64,000 bases of DNA, from NCBI GenBank assembly GCA_945876035.1, contig CAMCMU010000015.1:1-64000 (forward strand), written 5' to 3'. The position numbers and the translations under genes are program-made. Shown here piece by piece: positions 56,401-64,000 of the stretch (positions are counted from its first letter, which is position 1; the number at the start of each line of letters is the position of its first letter). This stretch comes from Schlesneria paludicola DSM 18645 (lineage in GTDB: Bacteria > Planctomycetota > Planctomycetia > Planctomycetales > Planctomycetaceae). The notes beneath the pieces were generated by a model, which worked only from the letters and a program-made list of their open reading frames with translations, did no database searches and was not told the DNA's origin.

Positions 56401-59400
56401 ACATTTTGAATATATCGCCATCAATTTGCGTCAGCGATTGGACCCTCTCCGCCCGTAGCAAAAATTGGTCGCTGGCGAACAGGGCCACATGGCCCTGTTC
56501 ATTCGAAATCCCCAGCGGAGTCAGCGAGGGAACTTCAATCGCTATCGGTTGTGCCCCAATTTTTGTGTCAAAATGAAAATTAACAAAGAGCGTTGTCGTG
56601 TCAGCGATCGGGTGACTGAAGATAACCCGTAGTGTTCGTGGCACCTCCTGTCCTTGGATTTCCCAGCCCCCGACATCGCTTCCTTCGACGGACATCAGTC
56701 GCAGCGATTCGGGTATTGAAAAGGAGACCTCGGCCACGGTTCCCCGCCGAATGCGATACTGATAGCCATTACGAACCAATATTCCTTCGTTGCTCAGTGT
56801 CATCGTTTGTACGGAATCGACCTGAACTACCGCGACGTCCGTGCTCTTCGCCAGTTCGGGCTGCCAGGCGATAGACAGGTCACCACCGGTGTCAATCGGT
56901 AGTTCGATCGACGAACTATTACCGTGAGTCACTCGTCGAAATTTCGTCGTCAGGCCGTTGATTTGGAGAGACAATCCCGTGGCCGGAAGAGTGAATGACA
57001 ATTTACCGCTCGGTACCGCGAGTAACGGCAACGTGAATGAACCTGTCATTTCCGACAATCGTGCCATAATCGAGAAGTTGAAATCGATGACATGCAGGCC
57101 GGGCGTCGAGATCGGCACGTTGAATCGCCCCTGTTCCACAATCAAAGCCGCAGTATTGCCATCGACAGTCACCTCGCGTGCCACCACAGGTCCTAACGGC
57201 AACGGCACCAAAAGTGGTCCCTTGATCTGGTTTTGTACGACAAATCGTCCGTGAACATCGACCGTTGATTCGTCTGCAAGTGACCCCGTCCGGCCAATTT
57301 TTGCCGCATAGAGTGCCTCGACGATTCCACTGTTCGGAGGATCCGTTTGCGTCAGTGGCTTCTCGGGATGCGCTAGCCGGTACAGTTCCGTGAACTTTTC
57401 CCACGGCAGGAACACCCTATCGGCCGCAAGCGGATCGGTGCCAGTTTCGAAGGGGATAATCAGGCTCGTTGGTGGTGGAGCGGGCAGACGCGGTCGCTCT
57501 GGGCCGGTTGGTGGACTTAAAACATTGGACACGGTTGGATCGGTCACCTGCTTTGCTGCTGGCTCCTCAGCAAACGTCGCCTGGTTGGTGATCAAGACGG
57601 CGACGAGCACGAGGACGGTCGGCAGTTCGGGGTTCGTGGCTCCCGGGCGACAACATCGAAGACAGCACGATTCAAGGCAACAGACGATCCCTCGCATCAG
57701 CCAAAAACCGTTGACAGCAAGGACTCCACAGCACATGCCATCCAAAACGACCTGCAGACTTACCGGCACAAGAGGCAATAGGGCGAATGGGATTGTCAGT
57801 CCGAGAGCGGAGAACGTCACCTTGGTGGCGCGCGAAGCTGTACGGAGGAACCAACCGATCGAAACGACAAGAATCATCAAGAAGACTCTCAGGTTCGTTA
57901 CCGAATTTTCGTCGACGTAACCGATCTGCAATCCAATCTGACTTCGTCCCGAATCCGCACCGAGATAGCGGAATGTTTTTTCTTGACTGTCGCTCGGTGC
58001 CGTCAGATCGATTGCCAGCGACAACAGCCCCAGTACGTCCCCGCTACTCTTTTCCTGCGTGCGTTTTCCGTCACCCTTGTGTTGCGCCTGTTGTTCTTCT
58101 TCGAGGGGGGGACGCGTTTGAGGCAAATTCATTGGCTCGTCGTGGTCATCCAACGTCAATTCATCGCTCATTTCTTTTGGCTTTGGATCTTGGAACGCAG
58201 GACCTTTGCTGCGGGGCTTATCGGCGGCAAAGGGTATTGGTTGATCCACCGCTTTCGCCGTGGGTGTTTGTTCTGAGGCACGTTTGGGGGTATCGCGCTG
58301 CGGGGGCAGAGGTTCCCCCAATAATGCAATGGTTTGGGCGGCTGGATCAGCGATCAGACCGGCCGTGACTGCGGTGGGCGTGTCGACACCGGGTCTCGCA
58401 GGACGACGCGACTGTTGAAGTTGTGATATCAACAAAGGGACGGTGGCCGCACTCAGGATAACGATGGTCAGCAATCCGCTGCTCGCAAGGCATCGTTGGT
58501 GATACGTCTTCAAGAGAAGAACGATTACACCAAGGGTGCCAACGACGGCGAGCAACTGCCAACCAAGTTGCCCAAGCGTTGGGACGTTGAATCCGGCGTT
58601 GATCTGTCCCAACAAGCTAGTTTCATCCAGTTTCTGCAGCGGTTCCCAAGGGCCTCTGCTACTGACCAGTCGAGTTTCCGACGGGTAGTGCACGGTCCAA
58701 GTGTGATCTAAGACTTCGACCGCTTGGTCCGAACCCTGACCGGTATGAACCGACAGTTCGGGTGGTTTTTGCTGAACTGTTCCGAAGAATGTCAGCGCGG
58801 GGACGGCGGATCGATACAAGAGTTGTAGTTGGCGGCTGCGTTTTGTGGCCGACTCCTCTGCTCCGTCGCTTCTCGGGTGGGAGCTGATTCCTGCGAGGGG
58901 GACGAGATAGGTGTCGCCATTTCCACGGACTTCGACGGGCTTGCCATCCACGAGCGTGGCCCATAACGAGCAGTCGTTGGGCAGGGTGATTCGTAGTCCT
59001 TGCACGCCGACTGCGGTCAGTTGAAAATGGGCGCGATGGTGCATCACGCCTGTGTGGCCCAAGACGCTCGTGACATCGAGTCTGCGGCAGACAGCCGCCG
59101 GAACCGCAAGCGTGTCGAATCGTTCTTGGCGGAGTGTCAACGAAGCCTCCGCCGACACGTTTCGATAAACGGCGACGATCCGTTCCTGAGGCCGATAATC
59201 AACAGCGGGGAGATCCACAGGGTCGACTTCGATCAATGCCGTACCGTCGCGCCCCTTGGCTTCGGTCGTCAGTCGCTGCTCGCTGCCCGCTTCCACGGCG
59301 AAAAAACCGTTCTGTCTTTCCACATCCACGAATCGAGGTTGAGGAATCTCAACCGACACGGCATCACCCCGCGGCAGTTCAATGTCGCAGGTCAGGATGA

Positions 59401-61567
59401 TCCGTCCGCGCACGCGACGATCGAACCGTAGTACCCAGATCCGCTCCCCTTTCAACGGTGCCATTGGCTTTTGCTCGACGATTTGCGTACCTTGGCTGTG
59501 GAATCTCAAAGAGGTTCCGGTGGATTCTGGTAGCCCCACCTGAATCGTTCGCACACCACCGCCCTCGACATCGACAGTCGCCTGCAGGAACGTGTGCGCT
59601 GTTTGCGGGTCGAGCCGTCCAAACGTTACTGTCTGGACCGCCAGTCGCGTCGGTTTGCGTGTCATCTTCAACTGGCCACCGTAGCGCGTGTCCTGCGACT
59701 GGAATCGTAATCGTTCGTAATCCGCTTGGAGCGGCATCGTGTCAAGGCCGTGCAATTCTGAAGCGGTCAAATCGAGATCATCGTCACCGCGTACGACGAG
59801 CATCCCTTCGGTCAGGCTCGATTGTGGCAGGAACAGTTCGGGTAGGCCGACCGTGATCGGTTCGGCCTCCACGGGCCATCCAGGGACATCGCGTCGCAGC
59901 GACAATTTGATGAGGCCAGTCGCCTCGGCAGCTAACGGCGGGTCAAGCAGGATCCGCAGTTGATTGACTCCCGCTTCCTGCGTCAGCAGCTGCCACGTGA
60001 GGGGCTGGTCATCACGCATCGCACTGAGTAGGGTCCAGTCGGCGGAGAGTCGGACGTCGAGCTCAAACAGTGGAGCGAAGTGTGTTTCCACGGTCAACGC
60101 CGTTTGCAAGTCGAGGCCGGTGGCGTTGACGTCGAGTACGGACGCCATGGCCGATTGTACCTCACGCTGCTTTGGCTGAGTGGTGAATCGCAACTGGAAG
60201 TCTGGCTGCCACGTCTCGAACCGCAGGAATTCCGCCGCGTTCTGCCGCGACAAATTATCAGGAATCGTGGTCGCACGCTCCCGGCCCTCAATCGTTCTGC
60301 GGACTCCGTTTGCCTGTTCCACATGCAGGCGAACGCCGTCTGGATACGGAATCGTTATCCAGCCTGTATGCGACGTGGCATGAGGAATGGTCAGTGGTGG
60401 TACGATCCAAGGTTTCCCGGATTCGACGGCCATGACCCCGTGGAATGAAATCTTCCGCCAGCCGTCGAATGGTTGGGCGAAGGTCAGGGTGATTGTGGTT
60501 CGTTCCCGGTTGTTTGTCTCGTCGCTCAAGTCCCACCCACGGAGTCCGGGCGACTCAATCATGGTGATTTCGAGCGTCCTCGGAACAGAGAACATCAAAC
60601 GATGGACTGATTTACCGAAGACTTGAAGTTTTGTCATTGCCTGCCAAGTCACTGCGTTCGGTGCGACGTTCAGCCGGTAATCCGTCGTCGCAAACGTCAA
60701 AAGATCGACCTCATTTTCAATCGCTCGATCGGTGATTTGAAGCCGAATGCCATCGGCTCCACCGAGAGCGACCTGATATTCAGCCGCCGTATCGATGGGC
60801 GAGGGACGTAGGAGCTGCGATCCGTCGACTAGGAGTCGCTTTCCCGGGGGAAGTGTCAGCGACAGCGAGCCGCTGGGCGCCCCTAACGACGGGATCTGCG
60901 CACACCAATCCCAGCCGACACGTTGCAAATTCGTAGAGAGTTCAAACCGGATCGCGTGTGTTCCTTTCCTGTCAGAGAAGAGCGTGACGGAACGGTCGGG
61001 ATTGCGGGCGATCATTGCCGGCTCATCGCCCAGAGTCACCCGCTCTATCGACAGATCTTGCGTGGGGAAATGGATCGACTGCCAATCGGCGGAAAACTGC
61101 GTCATCTGTGCCGTCACGGTCAACAACAACTGATCGCCGTCGATGCGCGCCTGATAGTGATTGCTCGTTAGTACGAGGGGGCGAGTTGTCGCAGAGGCCT
61201 TGTCTGCATGGGCGTGAGCGAGTGACAGCAGTTCCTCAAACTTTTTCTTGGTTAACAGCGCGCCGTGTTTGTCTCGTTCCGTAACAATGTCGAACTCGTC
61301 GAGTGGAACATAGACCTGTCGCGCGTCGGTGAACTCGGTGACAAGATTTCGAGATTGAGCGAAGGCATCTGCTGCCCAAGACCATGCCACGAGGGAGATC
61401 ATCGCGATCAGGGACTTCCAGACGGTGTTCATGGACGATGTCATGTCCTGCACGAGGGATACGCGAGCGCGCCTGGCGTTCACGTTGCAGAACGGCCTGG
61501 CCAGAGTACCCCTCCTGCAGCGTTGCTCAGCGCCAGATTGGAAAGAGTCTTGGAGCGTGCGATTCAT
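53477..61567 (-). CDS. Giant two-unit membrane/exported protein of unknown function
   Basis: 2,696 residues. Unit 1: an N-terminal signal-like segment (LIAMISLVAWSWAADAFA, about 55-70), the motif YVPLDEFDIVTE near 88, several hundred residues of beta-rich sequence, then TM helices near 1003-1045 and 1229-1293. Unit 2: a signal-like segment PTVLVLVAVLITNQATFAEE (1313-1332), a matching motif VFLPWEKFTELYRLAHPEK near 1383, a second beta-rich stretch, a long polar Gln/Lys/Asp-rich region (about 2270-2600) and C-terminal TM helices (2616-2689). The repeated order suggests fusion of two paralogues. The ATG at 61567 has GAGGAG 6 nt upstream. The upstream gene, 85 bp away, carries the same domain. 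No named family. A large envelope-anchored beta-sheet protein is the likely form; the role is unknown. Confidence 0.8.
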   Translation of the reverse strand: MNRTLQDSFQSGAEQRCRRGTLARPFCNVNARRARVSLVQDMTSSMNTVWKSLIAMISLVAWSWAADAFAQSRNLVTEFTDARQVYVPLDEFDIVTERDKHGALLTKKKFEELLSLAHAHADKASATTRPLVLTSNHYQARIDGDQLLLTVTAQMTQFSADWQSIHFPTQDLSIERVTLGDEPAMIARNPDRSVTLFSDRKGTHAIRFELSTNLQRVGWDWCAQIPSLGAPSGSLSLTLPPGKRLLVDGSQLLRPSPIDTAAEYQVALGGADGIRLQITDRAIENEVDLLTFATTDYRLNVAPNAVTWQAMTKLQVFGKSVHRLMFSVPRTLEITMIESPGLRGWDLSDETNNRERTTITLTFAQPFDGWRKISFHGVMAVESGKPWIVPPLTIPHATSHTGWITIPYPDGVRLHVEQANGVRRTIEGRERATTIPDNLSRQNAAEFLRFETWQPDFQLRFTTQPKQREVQSAMASVLDVNATGLDLQTALTVETHFAPLFELDVRLSADWTLLSAMRDDQPLTWQLLTQEAGVNQLRILLDPPLAAEATGLIKLSLRRDVPGWPVEAEPITVGLPELFLPQSSLTEGMLVVRGDDDLDLTASELHGLDTMPLQADYERLRFQSQDTRYGGQLKMTRKPTRLAVQTVTFGRLDPQTAHTFLQATVDVEGGGVRTIQVGLPESTGTSLRFHSQGTQIVEQKPMAPLKGERIWVLRFDRRVRGRIILTCDIELPRGDAVSVEIPQPRFVDVERQNGFFAVEAGSEQRLTTEAKGRDGTALIEVDPVDLPAVDYRPQERIVAVYRNVSAEASLTLRQERFDTLAVPAAVCRRLDVTSVLGHTGVMHHRAHFQLTAVGVQGLRITLPNDCSLWATLVDGKPVEVRGNGDTYLVPLAGISSHPRSDGAEESATKRSRQLQLLYRSAVPALTFFGTVQQKPPELSVHTGQGSDQAVEVLDHTWTVHYPSETRLVSSRGPWEPLQKLDETSLLGQINAGFNVPTLGQLGWQLLAVVGTLGVIVLLLKTYHQRCLASSGLLTIVILSAATVPLLISQLQQSRRPARPGVDTPTAVTAGLIADPAAQTIALLGEPLPPQRDTPKRASEQTPTAKAVDQPIPFAADKPRSKGPAFQDPKPKEMSDELTLDDHDEPMNLPQTRPPLEEEQQAQHKGDGKRTQEKSSGDVLGLLSLAIDLTAPSDSQEKTFRYLGADSGRSQIGLQIGYVDENSVTNLRVFLMILVVSIGWFLRTASRATKVTFSALGLTIPFALLPLVPVSLQVVLDGMCCGVLAVNGFWLMRGIVCCLESCCLRCCRPGATNPELPTVLVLVAVLITNQATFAEEPAAKQVTDPTVSNVLSPPTGPERPRLPAPPPTSLIIPFETGTDPLAADRVFLPWEKFTELYRLAHPEKPLTQTDPPNSGIVEALYAAKIGRTGSLADESTVDVHGRFVVQNQIKGPLLVPLPLGPVVAREVTVDGNTAALIVEQGRFNVPISTPGLHVIDFNFSIMARLSEMTGSFTLPLLAVPSGKLSFTLPATGLSLQINGLTTKFRRVTHGNSSSIELPIDTGGDLSIAWQPELAKSTDVAVVQVDSVQTMTLSNEGILVRNGYQYRIRRGTVAEVSFSIPESLRLMSVEGSDVGGWEIQGQEVPRTLRVIFSHPIADTTTLFVNFHFDTKIGAQPIAIEVPSLTPLGISNEQGHVALFASDQFLLRAERVQSLTQIDGDIFKMSRPIPQPFTNDTPQLAYRFSKRPFVLSLRATRQESQAKVTAQQAAFVTRRKQQLTTRLIYDLTGAPRSSLRLSLPKGFVVLALQATNLRDWSIGRQGESSTLTLDLDAPRLGLTEVVLTGTVARDGDPDTVTLSFPTAMDATKVETSAGVWLDEGFDAILDQLSGWRSMDATTVDNAIKAVRPNFPIQFAFVTSNTAPNDITLQWRPRTPQLTANGLTMVTVTDVALIHTLALQWQIEGGTTDSLTFTTPNSLAGKLVFTGNGIRETTHVAADNDRTRWVILLRTPVRGKYFVTAVATLPPPTTEVVAPIVVLEKGARRHTAAADQESLTAAMIEGQQHYVLLINSSIHQLTSADVSLTESVQRDDVPILIDQTLVDQATELVRLKQGLNALKWTLQTFTQTPSAPASVNIADLTSVVSRDGTYRAQAVYTIKNRTRQFLALKLPTPSQLLSVFVENKPARAVTTTRNGQAIQLIALPKTSVASLSFPVQVVWRGTLRGALPNSASVLREEFSVPAPEVIRQRADSEFGIPVAQTRWTVYLPDDLDAKLVPDATSHNLTWQTIDRSDRLYEKAAIQELNDLLGVVEQSDSSRTRYEAMNNLKQLGLGIQTDSDLSDPEFNRQKRDALRRFNDLQNKVHIDHGRKSVSIEGQPKGPRDQPKGIETQTEKAHIFESAKALAQNTLNNRNLLESNSAQERSLPAGHDVTGFAFDSKDKPIKNDVFQGAVTQFHRGTSEISSSRRGTVEQRKFYQTRNNDNLHALNLTITSKRQQALDRRRETTPDTDGLKSQKKLNRLGEKSQSLAEDADNQHALAPSVGDPSEDAKTDGQDAKKSGSNLPKPDPLPTAGRVEAGTPTAGLSLDFDLPTTGQKLVFSKTGGDPQLTLAIRSQESLRQGLGLVWAIVWLSVGLSIVLVARAKSNRSRHLRRAIGVVSLLGVIGYLILPRPFGGVSFLLFVLASVLVRGMAQKATVVAK

Positions 61568-61652
61568 CGTCGTCTCCTCTTCTTAAATTGGCTACCGATC
61601 CGCGGCAGAGTTGGTGATTCACGGGAGATGCGCAGACGCGTCTCGTGTCACG

Positions 61653-64000
61653 TCAATTCTCGTTCGGTTCCGTCTTATCGGCCTGCGCATCATCGCTCGT
61701 TTGCGGAGGGGATGCGATGGCCAAAGACGTCTCTTGGTGTTGAGGATCTGTAAGTGGATTCGGCGTGATGGCTGCTCCTGAAATCCTTTTCTGACTGAGC
61801 AGACAATGAATCAGCCAGATGGCGAGGAGAGCTGCCAGACCATACGCAGCCACGGCTAGGCCATGAACGATCAAGTCGGCATCCGTGAGCGCATAAGTGG
61901 CTGCCGCGAACGCGGCCAGGATCAGGATAGTTAACTTATTGTCCCAGGAAGTGCCTCGCAGCACGAGTGCAATCAACACGAGCGATCCACTGATAATCCA
62001 AGTGTAGAACGGCAGATGCCACCAGCCGAGAGAGACGGTGTCACGCCCGCCGAGGTTTGCGTATTGGTATCGACGTCCTTCGGTCGGGAAGTCGACGACG
62101 CCCCCGGAATCGGCACCAATCCAGCGATCCAGATCGTGCGTTCCGGATGCGTTCTGATGGCGTGAAAACAGCAGTTTTCCCAGTGACGTTCGCCTCTCGA
62201 CACGGAAGCTGTTCGGTGTTCCGATCAAGGCGTATTGCTCGGGAACCCAGACCGCAATTCGCAGTTGCTGGACGGTGACAGCGCTGCGCGGCGAACCGCC
62301 AACGACAGGCAGACGCAGTAACAGCTTGCCTCCATAACTCTCGAATGGAGCTGGGCTGAGTGGATTGCGGAACAGGAATACCAGCGAAAATTCCTCGTCA
62401 GAGGGTTTGGTCCGAGCCACGTTAACGAAATACGGATCCCAACCCTTTTTTGATTCGCCCCCAGCTTTCTCCAATGTCACCGGCTTGCGATCAAGCAGTA
62501 CCGCGAGGGGTTCAACACCCGACGGGAGATCGACTCGCAATCGTTGTCGTTCACTGGATTTGACCGCATATCGGGCTCGAAACGTAGCCGTCCCAGCTCG
62601 ATCCAAAACGATTTCCACGAGCGCCTTGCTGACGACCGTTTCGACGACACCTTGAATGTCATACTTGTTGGAACTCAGTTCGAGCGTTATTGGCTGTTTA
62701 AAGTAGCGAAAAGCGACGAATCCGTCTTGGCTCAGGTGTCGCAACTCGCGGACGTCGATCGATTCGACATCGCCTCCGCTGGCCACTGTCGAAACAGACA
62801 AAGCCCGATCTTTGACAACGGTCAATTCACCAATGGTGCGTGAGATCTCGAGAGGGCGAATTCCCGGAGAAACGTGAGACTTGTCATACGGCTCATGAAC
62901 ACGAATTGCTGCGAGGATTGACTTTTCGGATTGGGTGTCGGCATCGATCGTGGGAATCAGGTCATAGGTGATCTGAAACGGTTGAGAACCGAGAACATCC
63001 CGTTGCATAACAACAGTCCAAGTCACCCAACCGTCGACCGCCGCCACAGCGCGACTTTTCTGTTTGATCGGCGGCGCGGATCCACCCGCTGTGGAATGGA
63101 TCTGCACCTTGTCGGCTAGTGCTTCCGGAACGGAGAACCGAAACGTATCGATTCCCGCGTATTCCATGAGATACGTCAAATCCGTTGTGACCTGAATCAG
63201 TCCTTGGAGGACAGTGGCACGCGTTCCAATCAAGGCCGTCAGACGCGTCGGTTTGCGGACCGTACGGACGGGAATCTCGACAGGTCGTCGATTGTAGACC
63301 CACGATGAGACGAGTCGAGAACCGGCCACCGCCTCCCCTACGGGTGTCGGATCTGGCTGAGCGGCAATGAGGGTTTCAGTATCGGTCAGGACGTCCAAGA
63401 ACTCCGGTGCGTAGACTTGAACCCGTCCCGTCTCGATATTGACGCCAATCGGCTCCAGAAGTGGCAGCAGTTGGTCTGTTTTCTGAGCCGCGGGCTCGAT
63501 TGGTCGCGTGGCGAAGAGAGTCATGGCGATGTTGCCAATTGTCTTTTCCTGGAGACTGATGGTCAGCATGGATTTGTCAGGTGAGACATCAAACTGTTTC
63601 ATTTTGTCGCAGGCGACGTTTTCAATGCGTAGATTCTCAGGAAGGCGAAACACCAGTTCAAAAAGACCCGAGCGATCGATCGTCATCGTGCAAATTGACC
63701 GCAATTGCAGTTGGTCCTCTTGAAAAATGAGTTGTGAGAACTGATCGACGATGATTCGCGGAGCAACGGGTTTGGCGATCAGTTGCAACCGGAATTCCGG
63801 ACGGTAAAACTTGTAATAGAGCGAGCCGGGGCGTTTGAGTTTCGCATCGACGTCTTCCGCATCGATTCTCGATAACCCCTGCTGCTCAGCAACCGTGAGT
63901 GTCAGATCGGAAGTCTGCTTCACCGCAATCGTTCCGCTCTCGCGAATGACGTCAAGGGCATGAATCCCAAACGCTGTTGTGGCCTCCTGCCCTGCAACAT
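61653..64000 (-). CDS. Large exported beta-rich protein, partial at the window edge
   Basis: At least 782 codons; the frame stays open to the window end, so the true start lies outside. The apparent start at 63923 (GTG) is internal, since protein-like sequence (AGQEATTAFGIHALDVIRES) precedes it. The visible part resembles the middle of both units of the giant protein: FYRPEFRLQLIAKPVAPRII compares with FLRFETWQPDFQLRFTTQPK there, followed by similar strands. TM helices lie near the C-terminus (YTWIISGSLVLIALVLRG, HGLAVAAYGLAALLAIWLIH), then a Pro/Gln/Asp tail (DDAQADKTEPNEN). It is the first visible gene of the operon with the giant gene 85 bp downstream. Function unknown. Confidence 0.75.
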   Translation of the reverse strand, partial: VAGQEATTAFGIHALDVIRESGTIAVKQTSDLTLTVAEQQGLSRIDAEDVDAKLKRPGSLYYKFYRPEFRLQLIAKPVAPRIIVDQFSQLIFQEDQLQLRSICTMTIDRSGLFELVFRLPENLRIENVACDKMKQFDVSPDKSMLTISLQEKTIGNIAMTLFATRPIEPAAQKTDQLLPLLEPIGVNIETGRVQVYAPEFLDVLTDTETLIAAQPDPTPVGEAVAGSRLVSSWVYNRRPVEIPVRTVRKPTRLTALIGTRATVLQGLIQVTTDLTYLMEYAGIDTFRFSVPEALADKVQIHSTAGGSAPPIKQKSRAVAAVDGWVTWTVVMQRDVLGSQPFQITYDLIPTIDADTQSEKSILAAIRVHEPYDKSHVSPGIRPLEISRTIGELTVVKDRALSVSTVASGGDVESIDVRELRHLSQDGFVAFRYFKQPITLELSSNKYDIQGVVETVVSKALVEIVLDRAGTATFRARYAVKSSERQRLRVDLPSGVEPLAVLLDRKPVTLEKAGGESKKGWDPYFVNVARTKPSDEEFSLVFLFRNPLSPAPFESYGGKLLLRLPVVGGSPRSAVTVQQLRIAVWVPEQYALIGTPNSFRVERRTSLGKLLFSRHQNASGTHDLDRWIGADSGGVVDFPTEGRRYQYANLGGRDTVSLGWWHLPFYTWIISGSLVLIALVLRGTSWDNKLTILILAAFAAATYALTDADLIVHGLAVAAYGLAALLAIWLIHCLLSQKRISGAAITPNPLTDPQHQETSLAIASPPQTSDDAQADKTEPNEN

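Noticed and set aside
63923-63923. GTG at 63923 as the start of the right-edge gene
   Set aside because: The same frame stays open to the window end with protein-like sequence, so the real start lies outside.

Overview
The window reads as chromosomal DNA of a free-living planctomycete (Planctomycetota, most likely Planctomycetales). The evidence is the gene content. There is a DUF1549/DUF1553 protein (with a CxxCH motif and EF-hands) next to a DUF1501 protein. There are also exported PQQ-type and FG-GAP beta-propellers, a DUF3500 protein, a DUF1570-like exported HExxH protein, small Cys-rich and Pro-rich exported proteins, and very large secreted or membrane proteins of unknown role. Genes are loosely packed, many intergenic gaps exceed 400 bp, and GTG/TTG starts are common. 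I see no rRNA, CRISPR array, insertion sequence, phage genes or recognisable replication origin.

Layout. 0.2-6 kb: an RND efflux permease (-) diverges from a MacB-like ABC ATPase/permease pair (+) whose permease carries a His/Asp/Gly repeat. 6-11.6 kb: a minus-strand run of an FG-GAP propeller, a PSP1/YaaT-like protein, a PQQ-like propeller and a small zinc-ribbon protein. 12-17 kb: NAD(P)HX epimerase and an alpha/beta hydrolase diverge, then come a decayed TPR gene, two tandem SpoU/TrmH RNA methyltransferases and an ArfB-like ribosome-rescue factor. 17.5-22.6 kb: a LarA-like (DUF2088) protein, a degenerate sigma-54-activator-like regulator, tRNA-Lys(CUU) and threonine dehydrogenase.

23.5-32 kb: an exported HExxH protein, a Pro/Gly-rich lipoprotein, DUF423, a glycerophosphodiesterase, GspG and GspF, a lactonase-type propeller and TrpS. 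32-40 kb: a large exported protein of unknown function, a gene-poor 1.5 kb, an S1/P1 nuclease and the DUF1549-DUF1501 pair. 40-46.6 kb: a zinc-ribbon polytopic membrane protein, TatC with an enlarged periplasmic loop, a Cys-Cys-rich secreted mini-protein with its own promoter and terminator, a small lipoprotein and a GNAT acetyltransferase. 46.6-49.3 kb: two decayed genes, a formylglycine-generating-enzyme-like (SUMF1) gene and a probable TIM-barrel glycosidase. 49.4-53.5 kb: PurB, a TadE-like protein, a HIT hydrolase and a DUF3500 protein. 53.5-64 kb: a 2,696-residue protein that looks like two fused copies of one architecture, preceded in the same operon by a related protein that runs off the window.

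How the genes work together. Housekeeping functions (trpS, purB, tatC, tdh, rlmB, nnrE, tRNA-Lys) are scattered singly among genes for the cell envelope and secreted proteins. TatC and the RR-type leader of the DUF1501 protein fit Tat export. GspG and GspF represent a type II secretion system whose other parts lie elsewhere. No complete new defence or mobile system is visible. The best candidates for undescribed biology are the giant tandem-domain operon at the right end, the CC-repeat secreted protein and the AAA regulator that has lost its sigma-54 loop.
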